From the NCBI GenBank assembly GCA_950295325.1, contig OX485805.1:11904501-11968500 (forward strand): a stretch of 64,000 nt of DNA, given 5' to 3'. The notes below the pieces were generated by a model that worked only from the letters and a program-made list of their open reading frames with translations, did not search any database and was not told the DNA's origin. The position numbers and the translations under genes are program-made. Source of the stretch: Polytrichum commune (Eukaryota; Streptophyta; Polytrichopsida; Polytrichales; Polytrichaceae). This document shows positions 20,109-31,053 of the stretch, piece by piece. Numbering within the stretch: position 1 is the first letter of the stretch; every line of letters starts with the position of its first letter.

Positions 20109-20859
20109 ATAGTCTAACCTCATTAATAGGACACTAGTTTATACGACACCCTCGATATTATGACACATTTTTGCGAGACCAAACATTTTAGTCCAAAACT
20201 CCCTCTTTTATACGACTACAACACTCGATAATGCGACATTTAGAATCTCCGTTTTGTCATATTAAAGAGGAGTTAATGCTATAATTCCTTTCATCTATAT
20301 TATGTACATCTAAAATACATCCATTTTCACGTGGGAACTACTTGGGAACTTCACTTATTGTTGGGAACTTAATGATAATTAGGTTAGTGTAGAGAGGACA
20401 TGGTTAGAGTTAGAGTGGCCTTTGGCCTAGTATGTTGATTTGTACACATGTGATATAATATCACCAATATCCTGATGCTAAACGTCATGCGTCATTATTG
20501 TCTAGTTTCTTTATATTTTTGGTGTTAATGAAATTATTAGTTTCCAAAAGATAGTTGGGAATTGAGATAAGCTTACAGTTGCTAACTTCGGTAGGCAACA
20601 CCAAAGATCTTTGGACTCCTATTTCAAGTATTCTTGAGAATATTTGTATATGTTTAGAATTAGAAGTTATTATTTCATATCATCTGCATTGCTTAAATTT
20701 GTTGTTTATATTTTGAAGCTCATATTACTTATGTTTTCGTATTCCCTCAATAATACGACAACTTTACGCCATTTGTCATATTCATGAGAAGATGATGCCT
20801 CGATAATACAACTTTTTTTGTGTTTCCCAAAAGTGTCATACTAAAGAGGGAGAACAATA
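20109..20859. mobile_element. pogo/Tc1-mariner-like non-autonomous element
   Basis: Both ends start with TA and carry imperfect inverted repeats: 19 of the first 27 positions match between the left end and the complement of the right end (landmarks CCTC, TTA, GACAC). Both subterminal regions hold repeated motifs of the type TCGATAATNCGACA and CTCCCTCTT. This style of end is typical of plant pogo/Lemi-type elements. No transposase frame is present in the 750 bp. Confidence 0.55.
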
Positions 20860-21594
20860 GTGCAAAGATTTCTCTAAGAAAATAATATTTTATTCAAGTT
20901 GGAGTTCTATGGAGGCCAAGTTTCTTGTCCGAGGCTTTGAGGTTGCCCAAAAAACTTGACCTCCAGAGAATTGTCCTTAAAAAAATGTCGCCACATTGGC
21001 AACCATGTCATTATTTCATCCATGTGCAAAGTTCTCCACCAAAGGACTCTTGGCCGCAGTGTAAACCACCACCGGACAAGAGTGTCACTCTCGGCCAATC
21101 AAATTTCAGAATTCCACTAGAATTCTTGACCGGTGGACTTCTCCATCGTAGTGTAAAGCGGTCCTTAGTGTCACGTTTTGAGGGTGCATGAAATACAACG
21201 GACCCAAGTTTCTAATTAAATTGCAAAATTGTATCAGACAATAACCCCTAAAGGTCGAGGTGGATGTTTTTGTCTAGGTAGTCATTGCTTCTTGACAATA
21301 GCATTACACGCATTCACATTACATTCTTCTGATTTTGGACACATGGATGGCTAACAATTTTGTTTTAAAAGTCCTAGTTCTATGTATGGTCATATCCATC
21401 ACAAGGGTTGTTGATTTGCTTTGGTGAGATTTTGAATAAGATTCAAATGTTATAGGCGAATTTAGGCGAATTTAGGTGAATCGGGTTCGGCCTTGAGGGG
21501 TGAAGCACTTTGTGAACCACAAGGTAATTGACGATTAATGTATGTGATATTGCATTAGTTCAACACATTGCACCTCAAAATCAAGAATGAAGTT
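20860..21594. other. No gene recognised
   Basis: AT-rich sequence with only short incidental open frames and no clear repeat. Confidence 0.4.
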
Positions 21595-21686
21595 AGAGCA
21601 CACTTACATGTAATCCCTACCTTTCATGTAAGTTCGCTCTTTACATGTAAGTGTGGAAAAAAGGGGATTAGATGTAAGTGTGCTCT
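21595..21686. repeat. Inverted repeat with 24-bp arms
   Basis: Left arm 21595-21618 (AGAGCACACTTACATGTAAT...) pairs with right arm 21663-21686 (...GATGTAAGTGTGCTCT) with few mismatches and a loop of about 44 nt. Could be a small foldback element or a hairpin RNA. No evidence of expression. Confidence 0.55.
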
Positions 21687-22060
21687 TACTTGCATGTAAA
21701 GGCACCTTATCCTTGCCTTGACCCCTTTTTTCCCACATGAAAGGGTGCATGATTTTGACTCAAAGAAAGAAAAACCATTGGCTAACATAGAGAGAGAAAA
21801 CTTCGGTCTCCTCCGGAGACCGACATGAATTAAGTGTCTATTCGATCCACCCCCAATCCGATGCCCACAGGACAAAGGTATGGAAGTATAGATCTACTCC
21901 TCCCTTTCAAGAGTAGACACTATAGTCACCAGTCACCAGTAACAAGAACCATAATGGTTAGTTTTTAGGTATTATTGATATGAGTTTGGTTACCAGGTCT
22001 CTAGTGTATTGTTAGTGGATGGAGTGTGGTGGCTTAGTTGTTAAGGCTTTATGGCTTTGT
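21687..22060. other. Flank and 3' region of a LINE fragment
   Basis: No gene. At 22028-22048 GTGGTGGCTTAGTTGTTAAGG resembles a tRNA box A, similar to the tRNA-like sequence at 47411-47480, but there is no matching box B. Confidence 0.35.
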
Positions 22061-22903
22061 CTATGGGGGGTCTAGTGTTTGGGGCAGCGGTTGGTGGTTT
22101 TCTATTCTTCTTTTGTGGAGGAGGATAGACATGGCATATTTTATAGCGATAGTATTGATGTTTTTAAAGGTATTTTTAATGGTAGGCATAGGTATTTTAA
22201 ATTTATCTTCGAGTGATTTCATTGATGGAATATGTGTAGTGGCTCTAGCGCCTGCAGTGATTATAATAAGGGGGTCGACTTTCCATCCTCTAGCAACAAT
22301 ACTATCAATTAATGGTCTGTATTTGCTATTTTTTGCTTCGAGTGTTTCTGGTGAGAATCTGTCATTACAGTATGTGAATTCGATGAATTGTATGGTGAGG
22401 TTGGGGTCTATGTATGTGGGGGGGTCATTTTGGTATGGTAACCCTCTAACGCAAAGAATGTTAGGTCTAAATCTGGAGTTACAATGGCATCTTTGTGTAC
22501 CGCATGTGCAAGGGAGTAGCCAATTGGGAACGGTGTTTTCTTGGGGTGTGTTATTGAAGGTACCAACATTCATGAGAATATAACATCGAGATTTTTCGGA
22601 TGAGATTAGTAGTTTCCTAATTTCCCATACTGCTTTGTTGTGTTTTTTGACGTGAAGTGAATGTATATGTTGTTGTTTACACGTAAGTAGTATATGTAAC
22701 CATGTATCTGGTTCGTATGAGTTGCAGATGGGGCACGTAATAGAGGGATATGTTTGCCTACCAAAGAACAGTTGTTTTCGAGCATTACCCATATAAGTTC
22801 TGGTTCGGAATTTGATGAGGCATGATTTTTGTTTATCTGTGATTTCTGGGTTTTCCCAAAATTCATTAGAAAGTTCTTTGTCTATATCTGCATTGGCTAA
22901 CAT
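22061..22903 (-). pseudogene. C-terminal fragment of a LINE ORF2
   Basis: 280 open codons without stop. The first part has a CCHC-type finger, CPICNSYEPDTWLHILLTC, of the kind found at the end of non-LTR reverse transcriptases. A second Cys cluster (CTCGTQRCHC) follows, then FIEFTYCNDRF and PLIIITAGARATTH. The latter could be a restriction-like (PD-(D/E)xK) endonuclease fold as in R2/Dualen-type LINEs, which is inference. RT itself is missing, so this is a 5'-truncated insertion, the usual product of incomplete target-primed reverse transcription. It is unrelated to the larger LINE at 37.5 kb. Confidence 0.6.
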
Positions 22904-25164
22904 AATAATTGTAGGGAGAAGTTAGAGTTTGGGGATGGGGAGTTGATCAACGCTCTCTTTTAGTATTGAAAATATGATTATAATTTGAGATACAAAATTT
23001 GATTAGCATAAACATGTTCGTGTGGTCTTGAGACTGTTGTATTCTACACTTATTTTTCCGAAAGTGGCCCATAATCTTTATTTAATTATTCTTCAAAATA
23101 TATTTAGGGATATATGGATATTTGTAGTATGCTAAGATATTAAGTTCAACCTATCTACTCTTGCAACATTTAAAATATGTAAATGGCATGATGGCCACAT
23201 TCCAACTTGCATAATTGATAACATGACAAATCTACTCACTCATATGTTGACCCCCATACTCTACATGAAAGTGTTTGCCCATAAAATATTTTGAGATCAT
23301 GTATAAAGTCTCATCGAGAGTGGCAAAGCCTAAGTTCTTAATGCCCTAATAACCAACTTGTGGAAGTGCAATCTTACAAGATTGTATATTGTTTATCCAA
23401 AAGCATAACCTCAAGTTGGAGAAAGCTCATAGCTTAGCCTAGGGGGGAGAGCCCAGAGAGAGACGGTGGAGATGTTCTAAACGCCCCAGGCCGGCAAGAC
23501 ATGTCGAATGTTTATGGAGATGGAAAAAAGTAACGCAATCTTATATTTGATGAAGGTGACTATAATTTGTTGTTCACTTAGGTTTTATTCGCATTAGCCG
23601 TGGTGTGTTGTAGAGAGAGATAGAGAGAGAGAGATGTAGCAAGAAGTTACAAAAACCCACCCCAAAAATGTGTGAAATCGCAAGATCAAAGATTCAACAT
23701 TTACCTCAGTTGGTTAGTTGTTTCCATGGTCCCAAACCGAATATAGGAGTATTTGTAGGTATATTGCCTCCCCATGATGAGGGTAAAAGAACTCTCCACT
23801 CAACTGTATAGTTGACCCCTCTGCCCTTGTGCGACCCAACTTCATGTATTCATAGGAGCTTTAGAGGGCTCCTTGCTACTCACTCATGTAGCATGTTTGT
23901 AGCATGCCTTAGTCCTAGAACCCTACACCTTGGTTGCATTGACAAACAAATATTACATCATCATCACTGAAAATGCCAAACAATCATTTATGCGCATGTT
24001 TTATCTTTTGGGTAAACCAACATGATTGAAAACATAACAAGAACACGGAGTTGAATGTTGTTCTACAAGCTAGATGTGGTGCAAATAAATACTTAAACTA
24101 TCACCCTTGTTGAGCTTTTAATTCATGCATATTGTATGGAAGCCACATTTTTTTGGGCTATAGCCTAGCTAAAATAGGCAATTTTCAAGTTTTATGCTTC
24201 TTATCTAGCATATGGTAGTTAAATTGTCATCCATAGTGGGATTAGAGGGCTATTGCCGCTTTAAGACGGTTATTGGCCTCAACCACCTTCTCCCCTTCTC
24301 GACTCTACAAGGAGAATATTAATGTCGCCCATGGAAAACCATGTTTTTTTCATATTTAGGATCAAACATATATAGTTTTAGCAAAGCAAAGTAATAGGCT
24401 TTTTGATACCCCAATCCCAATGATTGTGATCGGAGGCATAGATGATGGGATCAATCCCAAGTTAAGTCTTGAGAATAGATATAGTTTGGTTGAGCTGAAC
24501 AAGTCAGACTCTTGAATTGTTTTATTGAACTCTAATATGAGAGTGAAAGAATGCGTCATTTTTGCAATTGGCTTGATATATGGAATGTTGTTATTGAACT
24601 CTATAATTTGAAAAAAACAAAGTCAGGAGGTGTGTAAAAGATGAGGCTGTGAGTCTTGAGTTAGGGAAGTAGTTTGGAATGTTCATGAATGAAGTAATTG
24701 GAGATGGTAAGAGTTGAGTCAGAGCATGCATGAATGAGTAAAGGCAGTAGGTTGTTTGTGTGAAAGAGAGATAATTGAGTGAGGAGTTTGGATAAGTGTG
24801 GGGGATCAAGGAGGAATGTTGGTTGATATCATGATTGAGAGAAATATCATGAGAATCATGGCATGAAGGATATCACCTTGCCGAAGAGGAAATGAGAAGT
24901 AAAAGGCTATGAGAGCCCATATCGAAGATTGATTAGGGTAATTTTGGTGATAGCCTAAGAGGCATAATGACAATAAGATCGTGAGAGGCAAGATTGAGGA
25001 AAGGAAGCACGATGGAGTTCTAGGCGTTTAGGGTTTAGTGACCAAATGAAACACCCCTTGCAAGGAAGTGACCACACCAACAAGGTGTGCGGTGATGCCG
25101 GTTGTGAGTGCAATAACCCCACGAATGCAACTAGCTTGCATGCAATTGAGTGGACATCAATTTG
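22904..25164. other. No gene recognised
   Basis: About 2.3 kb of AT-rich sequence. Short GA runs near 23610-23640. No conserved coding motif, splice pattern or strong inverted repeat found. Confidence 0.4.
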
Positions 25165-25320
25165 TATAGTAATCTTCCACTTAAGTATGCACATGTTTAA
25201 GTATGCATCCCGGTTAAGTGTGCAAATTTGTTTGACAAAAAGTTGGGTTCATATTTTAATGTTTGAACATGTCATGTAGAGTCATTTGCCGCGAATGCAT
25301 GAAATTTTCTACACTTGACA
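25165..25320 (-). mobile_element. Terminal piece of a pogo-like transposon, inverted copy
   Basis: The minus strand ends a coding frame with RQMTLHDMFKH and a stop (25311 down to 25257), followed by a subterminal region with TTAAGTATGCA motifs and an end at TATAGTAATCT. A short Met-Thr-Leu-x-x-Phe-type tail is usual at the end of pogo/Tigger transposases. The same segment occurs at 30070-30283 in the opposite orientation. Confidence 0.5.
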
Positions 25321-25494
25321 TTCAATGTCAGTTTGTTAATGTTTCATTGAAACATCTCAAATGATCATCGCAGCTCATCATACATGTGTCCAACTTCCGT
25401 TTAGGGGTTTTGGCATCATTAGACATTTAGTGCCGTTCGTTGCAGTATGTTCTCCCGATTGTCCCAAACTTTCCGGATGGCACCTTCACTAACT

Positions 25495-25912
25495 TCATAC
25501 TCTTGCCCCAACACTTACTTGCTCGGCATGTTCGGCTTGCTCAACTTTGCAATGATTTCACATCATTAGGCTTCGGTCAAGCGGGTTGTCTCAGGTTTCA
25601 TCCATTTCCCGTTGCAATTCATTGAATCAGAGGGTCTAGAAAGCGATATGATCATATGAGTAAAACACACACCTACCAACTACAGTAATCTCCCATTTAA
25701 GTACGCACTTTGAACCGGAGCCGTTGGTGTGCACTTAGTTGGTAGGTGTGTACTTTAATCACATCGCTTTCTAGACCTTATGATTCGATGAATCACAACG
25801 GGAAACATATGAAACTTGAGGTCACCTGATGCAACCTGATCGGTGTGAAATCATTGCAAAATTGAGCAAGCTGAACGCGCCGAGCAAGCGGGTCACTATA
25901 AGAAACTGGCGT
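25495..25912. repeat. Large imperfect palindrome, arms about 190-200 bp
   Basis: The left arm (25495-25705) is matched in reverse by the right arm (25720-25912). Shared landmarks are GCTTGCTCAAC-TTGCAATGATTTCACA, AGGTTTCAT, CCCGTTG, GAATCA, GGTCTAGAAAGCGAT and ACACACCTACCAACT. The centre holds a copy of the pogo-like subterminal sequence (GTAATCTCCCATTTAAGTACG). A transcript would fold into a long hairpin. Confidence 0.75.
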
Positions 25913-27796
25913 TTTAGGGGTTATTTTCAGAAAACGTGTATTGTTTTGTAGGACATCAGTATGTTTGGCAGTTAACGCGCGCAATACTTCGAATTAAATG
26001 CGATGCTGCTGGAAACATGCATGTTCACATTTGAAAACGTGGCAATGTTATTTTAGATGTGCGTGTCTTTGTGGGTGTTGGGTAAAACATGGATACGTTC
26101 TGCTGGAGGGTGTCTAGGGGAAAAAAAACCACATCAACCACTATGCACGTCTGCATTGCTTGTACAGTCATGGCTGATGTGGCAGGCAGATAGAAAACGT
26201 TGCCCGCACCACGAAAAATGCGATGACGGGCGGCAACATACATTGACATTGAATGTCATGGAATCATCGATGGATGAATACCCCAAATAAATGATTAATT
26301 ACTTGAACACTCCATATACTTCTTGGAATTCATGTGGACACTTTGAAAGCAACTGGATTAAAAAAAAGAAAAAAAACGTAAAAAAACCGTGCATGTTTGC
26401 CGGAACATGCTAATAACTAATAACTAAATCAATTGATATTGTGAAACCACTTATCCATGGTAGTAGTTACATCCAAATTGCATGTTAAATGTCAATGAAC
26501 ATTTCACGATAACTAAAGCATGCTATTTTTTATTTATTTACCGGAAGACGGAATTGATAGAATACAAAATACGGATGCGGTGTCCTTATTGGTATCTTCA
26601 TTTAAATTTACATAATACAAAATACGTCTTTGCCAATGTATGGGCAGACGTCCACTGTGACACGTGTCGATCATTTTCCACGTGTCCTAGATGTCGACCA
26701 TTTCACCTGGTGCTGCGGAAGTGCCCTCAAAGGTTGGGTAGCACCCTAAAACCCTAAACAGAACGGTGAACCTTCTTTCAAAGAATGCAAATGCATCACT
26801 TACCCTGATGGCAATGGCCTCACGTCGTGGATGTGGATGAGTAGGACGCCGCCGTGCTTCTCAACAATCTCGTACCGCAATGTGGAGACAAGAGACCGTC
26901 GATGTTGGCGTCAACGCACATCACATTCGACATAGTCGGAATGGACCGTCGTAGGAGCTTGCGTTTGTAGCAGCGGGGGGGGGGGACGCAAAGCTCCGTG
27001 CCGGATGCTCCAGAAGAGAGCCTCCCGCAAAACCCACTTCAAAAAGAGGTGATTCTTGCCCTACCTATTTGTGTTGAGGAGTGTAGGCACTACACTAGGT
27101 CAAATTTGCAGTTGTTGCACATTCTGCAATCACTTTCCCAAGGCTAGTCTTCCGTTTCGATGTCAACTGCAACGGAGGGGACTGTATATATGTTCCAAAA
27201 AAAAAATTATGGAATTATATAATTGTATTCAATTGCTTACAATTCACCACAACCCTAAACCCAGAAATATGATCTTTAGTGTCACTAATTCTAATTGTCA
27301 TCCTCAATACGAATTGTAAACCGCAGTAGAATATCACCAACAGTATATGTTAACCCAACATTATTTGTTATTCCTTGTAAATCTCTTTTGGGTATATAGA
27401 CTTACATGTGGCAATTAAGAGCAATTACCATGGTTTTTCATCCAAATTTCAATCATCCATTGACAATATTTCATCACAACTTGCCGGCCAGAGAAGGTAG
27501 GATTTGGGGATTGCGAGCGAGAGAGGAGCGAGCGTAGAGGAATCTCGGCGCTTGTTGAACTGACGACGATGACGACGCTTTATGGACGGGCAGGGTGATT
27601 GACGGAGGACAGGGGTTGAAGGTGTACAACCACGTTTGTTACTTCGGTAGGATGGAGAGGTGGCGAATCGACGAATCTTCAACTAGTTTCCAGATGAGGC
27701 AAGTCTTCAACTTCAACCGATTGTTTTTCGAACTTAACCGGTTCATCTGCAATTAACCACCCGTTCTTCGCTAAACAAGGCATTACATGCGATGAC
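25913..27796. other. No gene recognised; possible decayed exons
   Basis: A minus-strand stretch around 26820-26870 reads LRYEIVEKHGGVLLIHIHDV and then reaches a GGTAAGTGATGC that could be a splice donor, but flanking frames are broken. Within this interval, 27688-27780 carries a partial CCGGTT-family repeat. Otherwise nothing. Confidence 0.3.
27688..27780 (+). repeat. CCGGTT-rich small dispersed element, partial copy e
   Basis: Shows the block AAGTCTTCAACTTCAACCG, then AACTTAACCGGTTCATCTGC and a diverged end block. The 5' part is missing. Confidence 0.45.
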
Positions 27797-28243
27797 ATGC
27801 AAGCGCAAACGTCATCTGCGAAGTTGGTGGACAAATTAGTGCTGACGTCGACCACGGTGGAAGCGAAGATGGTCCCGCCGGAACCTGCCCTCCCTCCCCT
27901 GTTGAATATTGTGAGCGACGTGGACGTACCATGTCCTTCTGCATTGTTTGTTTGCAGTGACGTCATCAAAGATGTTGCGGCCGATGCAACTATGAACAAG
28001 GCGGCAAACCACGCCATCGTCACCACGGATATTGCCACGGTGGTGGAGGAGATAGTGCACGAGGATGGGAACAAGGCAGTGGAGTCCGACATCATTACAG
28101 ACATTGCGGAGGACGCAGTGGATGAAGCGGTTGGGCAGTCCAGTGTGGAGAACGACGACGAGCATGCAACAGGCGAGGAAATTGTAGCCACAGGCGACGA
28201 GAATGTGGTAGAGCATGTATCGCATAATACCACCCTTAGTTAG
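27797..28243 (+). CDS. Hypothetical acidic protein, 148 codons
   Basis: An ATG-initiated frame rich in Asp, Glu, Ala and Val, with no recognised domain, signal peptide or membrane segment. The low cysteine content and biased composition could reflect a real disordered protein, but all strands here are fairly open and there is no supporting neighbour. Directly preceded by a partial repeat. Treat as doubtful. Confidence 0.2.
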   Translation: MQAQTSSAKLVDKLVLTSTTVEAKMVPPEPALPPLLNIVSDVDVPCPSALFVCSDVIKDVAADATMNKAANHAIVTTDIATVVEEIVHEDGNKAVESDIITDIAEDAVDEAVGQSSVENDDEHATGEEIVATGDENVVEHVSHNTTLS

Positions 28244-29342
28244 AACCCAACCATCAATTGAAGTATTTGACGCAAAATCCCAACTGTGGTTGTGATCCTA
28301 TCGAACATAGTAGGAGCCATCGAATTCAATGTCGCATCGTCGTACGCCCATTTTTTAGACATCTGCTTGTTGAATCGGACACGTGTTCAGACGTCTAGTT
28401 CGACAGATGTGGATGTCAGCCATAACGCTCATTCATGTCTCGAATTGTTTTCCTAAAAACATAAATGTGTAACGTATTTGCAGGAGGTAAATCCAGGAAA
28501 GCTAAAGAAAATGTATTTTTATTTGTTGATGTAATTTTTTTTTGCACATTCTGCATATATTGGTAATGTATGGATAGAAATTCACTAACACTCGTCGTGG
28601 TGCTATGTAAATTGTTTTGGGATGTAGCAAGTGGGGAATGCCACGAAAGCGGACGGGCAAAAGAAGAAATGACATGTTAACAGACATTCCGCGGCCGGTA
28701 TCGGAGTAGTTCCAAGTTCTATGCATAGTATAAAAGACATCATGCATTCATGACAATGAGGTAGCATAGATGCATGCAAAGTCAATTTTGGGGTGGCTAG
28801 TGATTTTGTCGTGGCATAGAACATTGTTTTTTCCGTTTATTCTATAGCATATGCCACCATGAAACGACGTTTTATATAGGACTGTAACTTTCTAGTTGCA
28901 ACATGTTGTGGAAATCAATAAAAACCTTTTTATGGTAACGTATATGTGTTTTGCAATAACTTTTGTACATGGTCTTTATTTATATGCCCATGCTCATCTA
29001 GAATGTCATCCACCTTGATATCAACAGCGTGTCCCATACATTCATGTAAGCGTTCATGACAACGCCAATGCATGTCAATGTTGACATGCATATTAACGGG
29101 ATGTTATTATGAAAAACGAGTTCCCAAACATGTTGTCTCTTGTCCATGACACCATCGACACCTCTCGTGGTGAAAACGATGAAGGAAATCATAATCTCCC
29201 ATCATACATGATGACTTTGAAAACAACGCCTAAAACTACAATATCACAAATTTTAATATGCATGACGAACATGTTGTCCCCCATAACATTCTCCCGTCCC
29301 ACATAACGTCAACCAAAACAACGATTGCAATTGCATTTCCAT
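28244..29342. other. No gene recognised
   Basis: AT-rich sequence, short incidental frames only. Several CATGTTG/CAACATG words near 29030-29110 give weak local dyads. Confidence 0.35.
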
Positions 29343-29497
29343 AAAATGCAATATCCACGTCATTTATTTATGGGGTCTACGCGTCATCCCACACAAAATG
29401 CAATGTCCACGTCATTTCTTTATGGGGTCCACGCGTCATCACACACAAAATGCAATATCCACGTCATTTCTTTATCGGGTCCAAGTGTCACCCACGT
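29343..29497. repeat. 52-bp tandem repeat, three copies
   Basis: Unit starts (AAAATGCAAT) at 29343, 29395 and 29447. Each unit holds CCACGTCATTT and a GGGTC-ACGCGTCATC-type block (degenerate in the third). ACGTCA is the core of plant bZIP/as-1 sites, so the array presents several such cores. Confidence 0.85.
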
Positions 29498-29799
29498 CAA
29501 CGGTGAATTCAACGTGAAAGTGGCCCTCCTAGCACTGCTAGCACGTCATTTGCTTATATGGAGCTAACATGTCCTTCATGTGTCCGTCTCGGGGGACCAT
29601 GGAAAACCATGTTTCATGTGATGTCACATAAAAAACGAGCTTAAATCGGACATGTTATATCCGGTTTCCTCATGTTTTTGGCTCGTCAATTATAACGGAT
29701 TTTAGGTGACGTCCAAAAAAACAAAGTCCATGTTAAAGTGAACGCCGATAGCCGTTTTCTCCAACGTTAAAAAAAAACATGTTTTTTTTTATCGTAGGT

Positions 29800-30137
29800 G
29801 CTATGGTGGAAGTATGAAGTTAGTGAAGGTGCCATCCAGAAAGTTTGGGACAATCGGGATAACATACTGCAATGAAATCCAACCTGTTGAGATATTTGTT
29901 GAATCTAAAAGTGTTACCAACTTCAAAGGCTTTGAAGCTTTACACAACATTGTCTTTGACATCGACAACCAATTACTTTGCTCCGATGTTCAAACAGAAG
30001 CTAGACAAATGTATGATAAACTGTGACAATCGTTTGAGGCATTTTAACAAAACGTTAATAAACTAACATTGTATGTCAAGCTTAAAAAAATCATGCATTT
30101 GCGGCAAATGACTCTGCATGACATGTTCAAACAATAA
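29800..30137 (+). pseudogene. pogo-like transposase remnant
   Basis: One frame reads VSEGAIQKVWDNRDNIL near 29815-29870, resembling the helix-turn-helix end of pogo/Tigger DNA-binding domains. Another frame continues from about 29880 to the terminal MTLHDMFKQ stop at 30137, with two in-frame stops (TGA and TAA) that CGA and CAA would reopen. The catalytic region is missing, so this is an internally deleted, dead copy. Confidence 0.4.
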
Positions 30138-30283
30138 AATATGAACCCTAACTTTTGTCAAAACAAATTGCTCACTTAACCGGGATGCGTACTTAAACGG
30201 GTGCGTACTTAAGCGGGAGATTGTTGTAAGTGCGCACCAACAACTCCGGTTCAAAGCGCATACGTAAACGGGAGATTACTATA
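30070..30283 (+). mobile_element. Terminal piece of a pogo-like transposon
   Basis: The plus-orientation counterpart of 25165-25320: end of the transposase, then subterminal repeats (GCGTACTTAA, CGGGAGATT) and an end at ATTACTATA. With the left piece it makes outward-facing inverted ends about 5.1 kb apart. Confidence 0.5.
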
Positions 30284-30294
30284 CCAACAATGTA

Positions 30295-31053
30295 GTGGTG
30301 GCCCTCGTCATCGTTGTTCCTTCATGTGACGACATAGAAAGTGAAAGCGCAAGAGAGCAACTCCGAGAATTGGCCTCACAAAGTTATGAGCTTCGAGGAT
30401 TTGTGTCTAGCGCATGCAAGGAGAAGAAATTGTTGTGGGTGCTATTGAGTGATCCTTATGTGTGTGGTCAACAATCAATGTCGAATCTCACACAACACCC
30501 AAGCTCAAAGTTGAGGGAGGACAACCCAAGATGGAGGAGGATGAAGCTGGGCAGAGCAGGGGCTAAAGATGTTGATGATGATTGTGGCATGGGGAGGTCA
30601 CTCCATTGTAAAGTTAAACAACCATCTGCAAACACTTTACATGTAAAAAATTGTACTTTTTACATAAAGCATCATCAAAATGGGTCAAACTTTTATCAAA
30701 TTTTTTTTCATGAGTAGATTTACACGGTACTTATTATACAGTAAAAAATGATAACTAAATTTGATGATTTTTTTTTATATAACATATTGTTTCTAACTAG
30801 AATGACGCAGAATTGAACTAAAACAATTACTACAAAAATGAAGATGACTAAAAATTTCAAAAAAATATACAAAAGATACTATCAATGATTATGTATATGT
30901 AGAAAAAATATCATGATTTTTAAAATTATCTATGGCATGTAATGCAGGGGTAGCAAACTTTGTTCACACGTGGTGTTCAACTTGACAATGGAGTGACCTC
31001 CCCCTGGATTGTGGTGCTCATGGAGCTTGGAAGGGAGAAAACATTGTGAAGTT
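30295..31053 (+). pseudogene. Open frame split by a hAT-like element
   Basis: Starting near 30295, a frame of about 100 codons (CDDIESESAREQLRELA, FVSSACKEKKLLWVLLSDPY) runs into the small element at 30588. After 31006 the same frame continues through HGAWKGENIVKF to a TGA. No domain recognised. It may be an exon fragment of a host gene or older element; a frame kept open on both sides of the insert suggests coding origin. Confidence 0.3.
30588..31006. mobile_element. 419-bp hAT-like MITE
   Basis: Inverted ends CATGGGGAGGTCACTCC and CAGGGGGAGGTCACTCC continue as matching arms for about 30 bp. The 8-bp target duplication GATTGTGG is perfect (30580-30587 and 31007-31014). An 8-bp duplication with CA-GGG ends is the hAT pattern. 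The interior is AT-rich and non-coding. Confidence 0.85.

Noticed and set aside
22028-22048. tRNA gene suggested by a box A match
   Set aside because: No box B or cloverleaf; the match is limited to about 20 nt.
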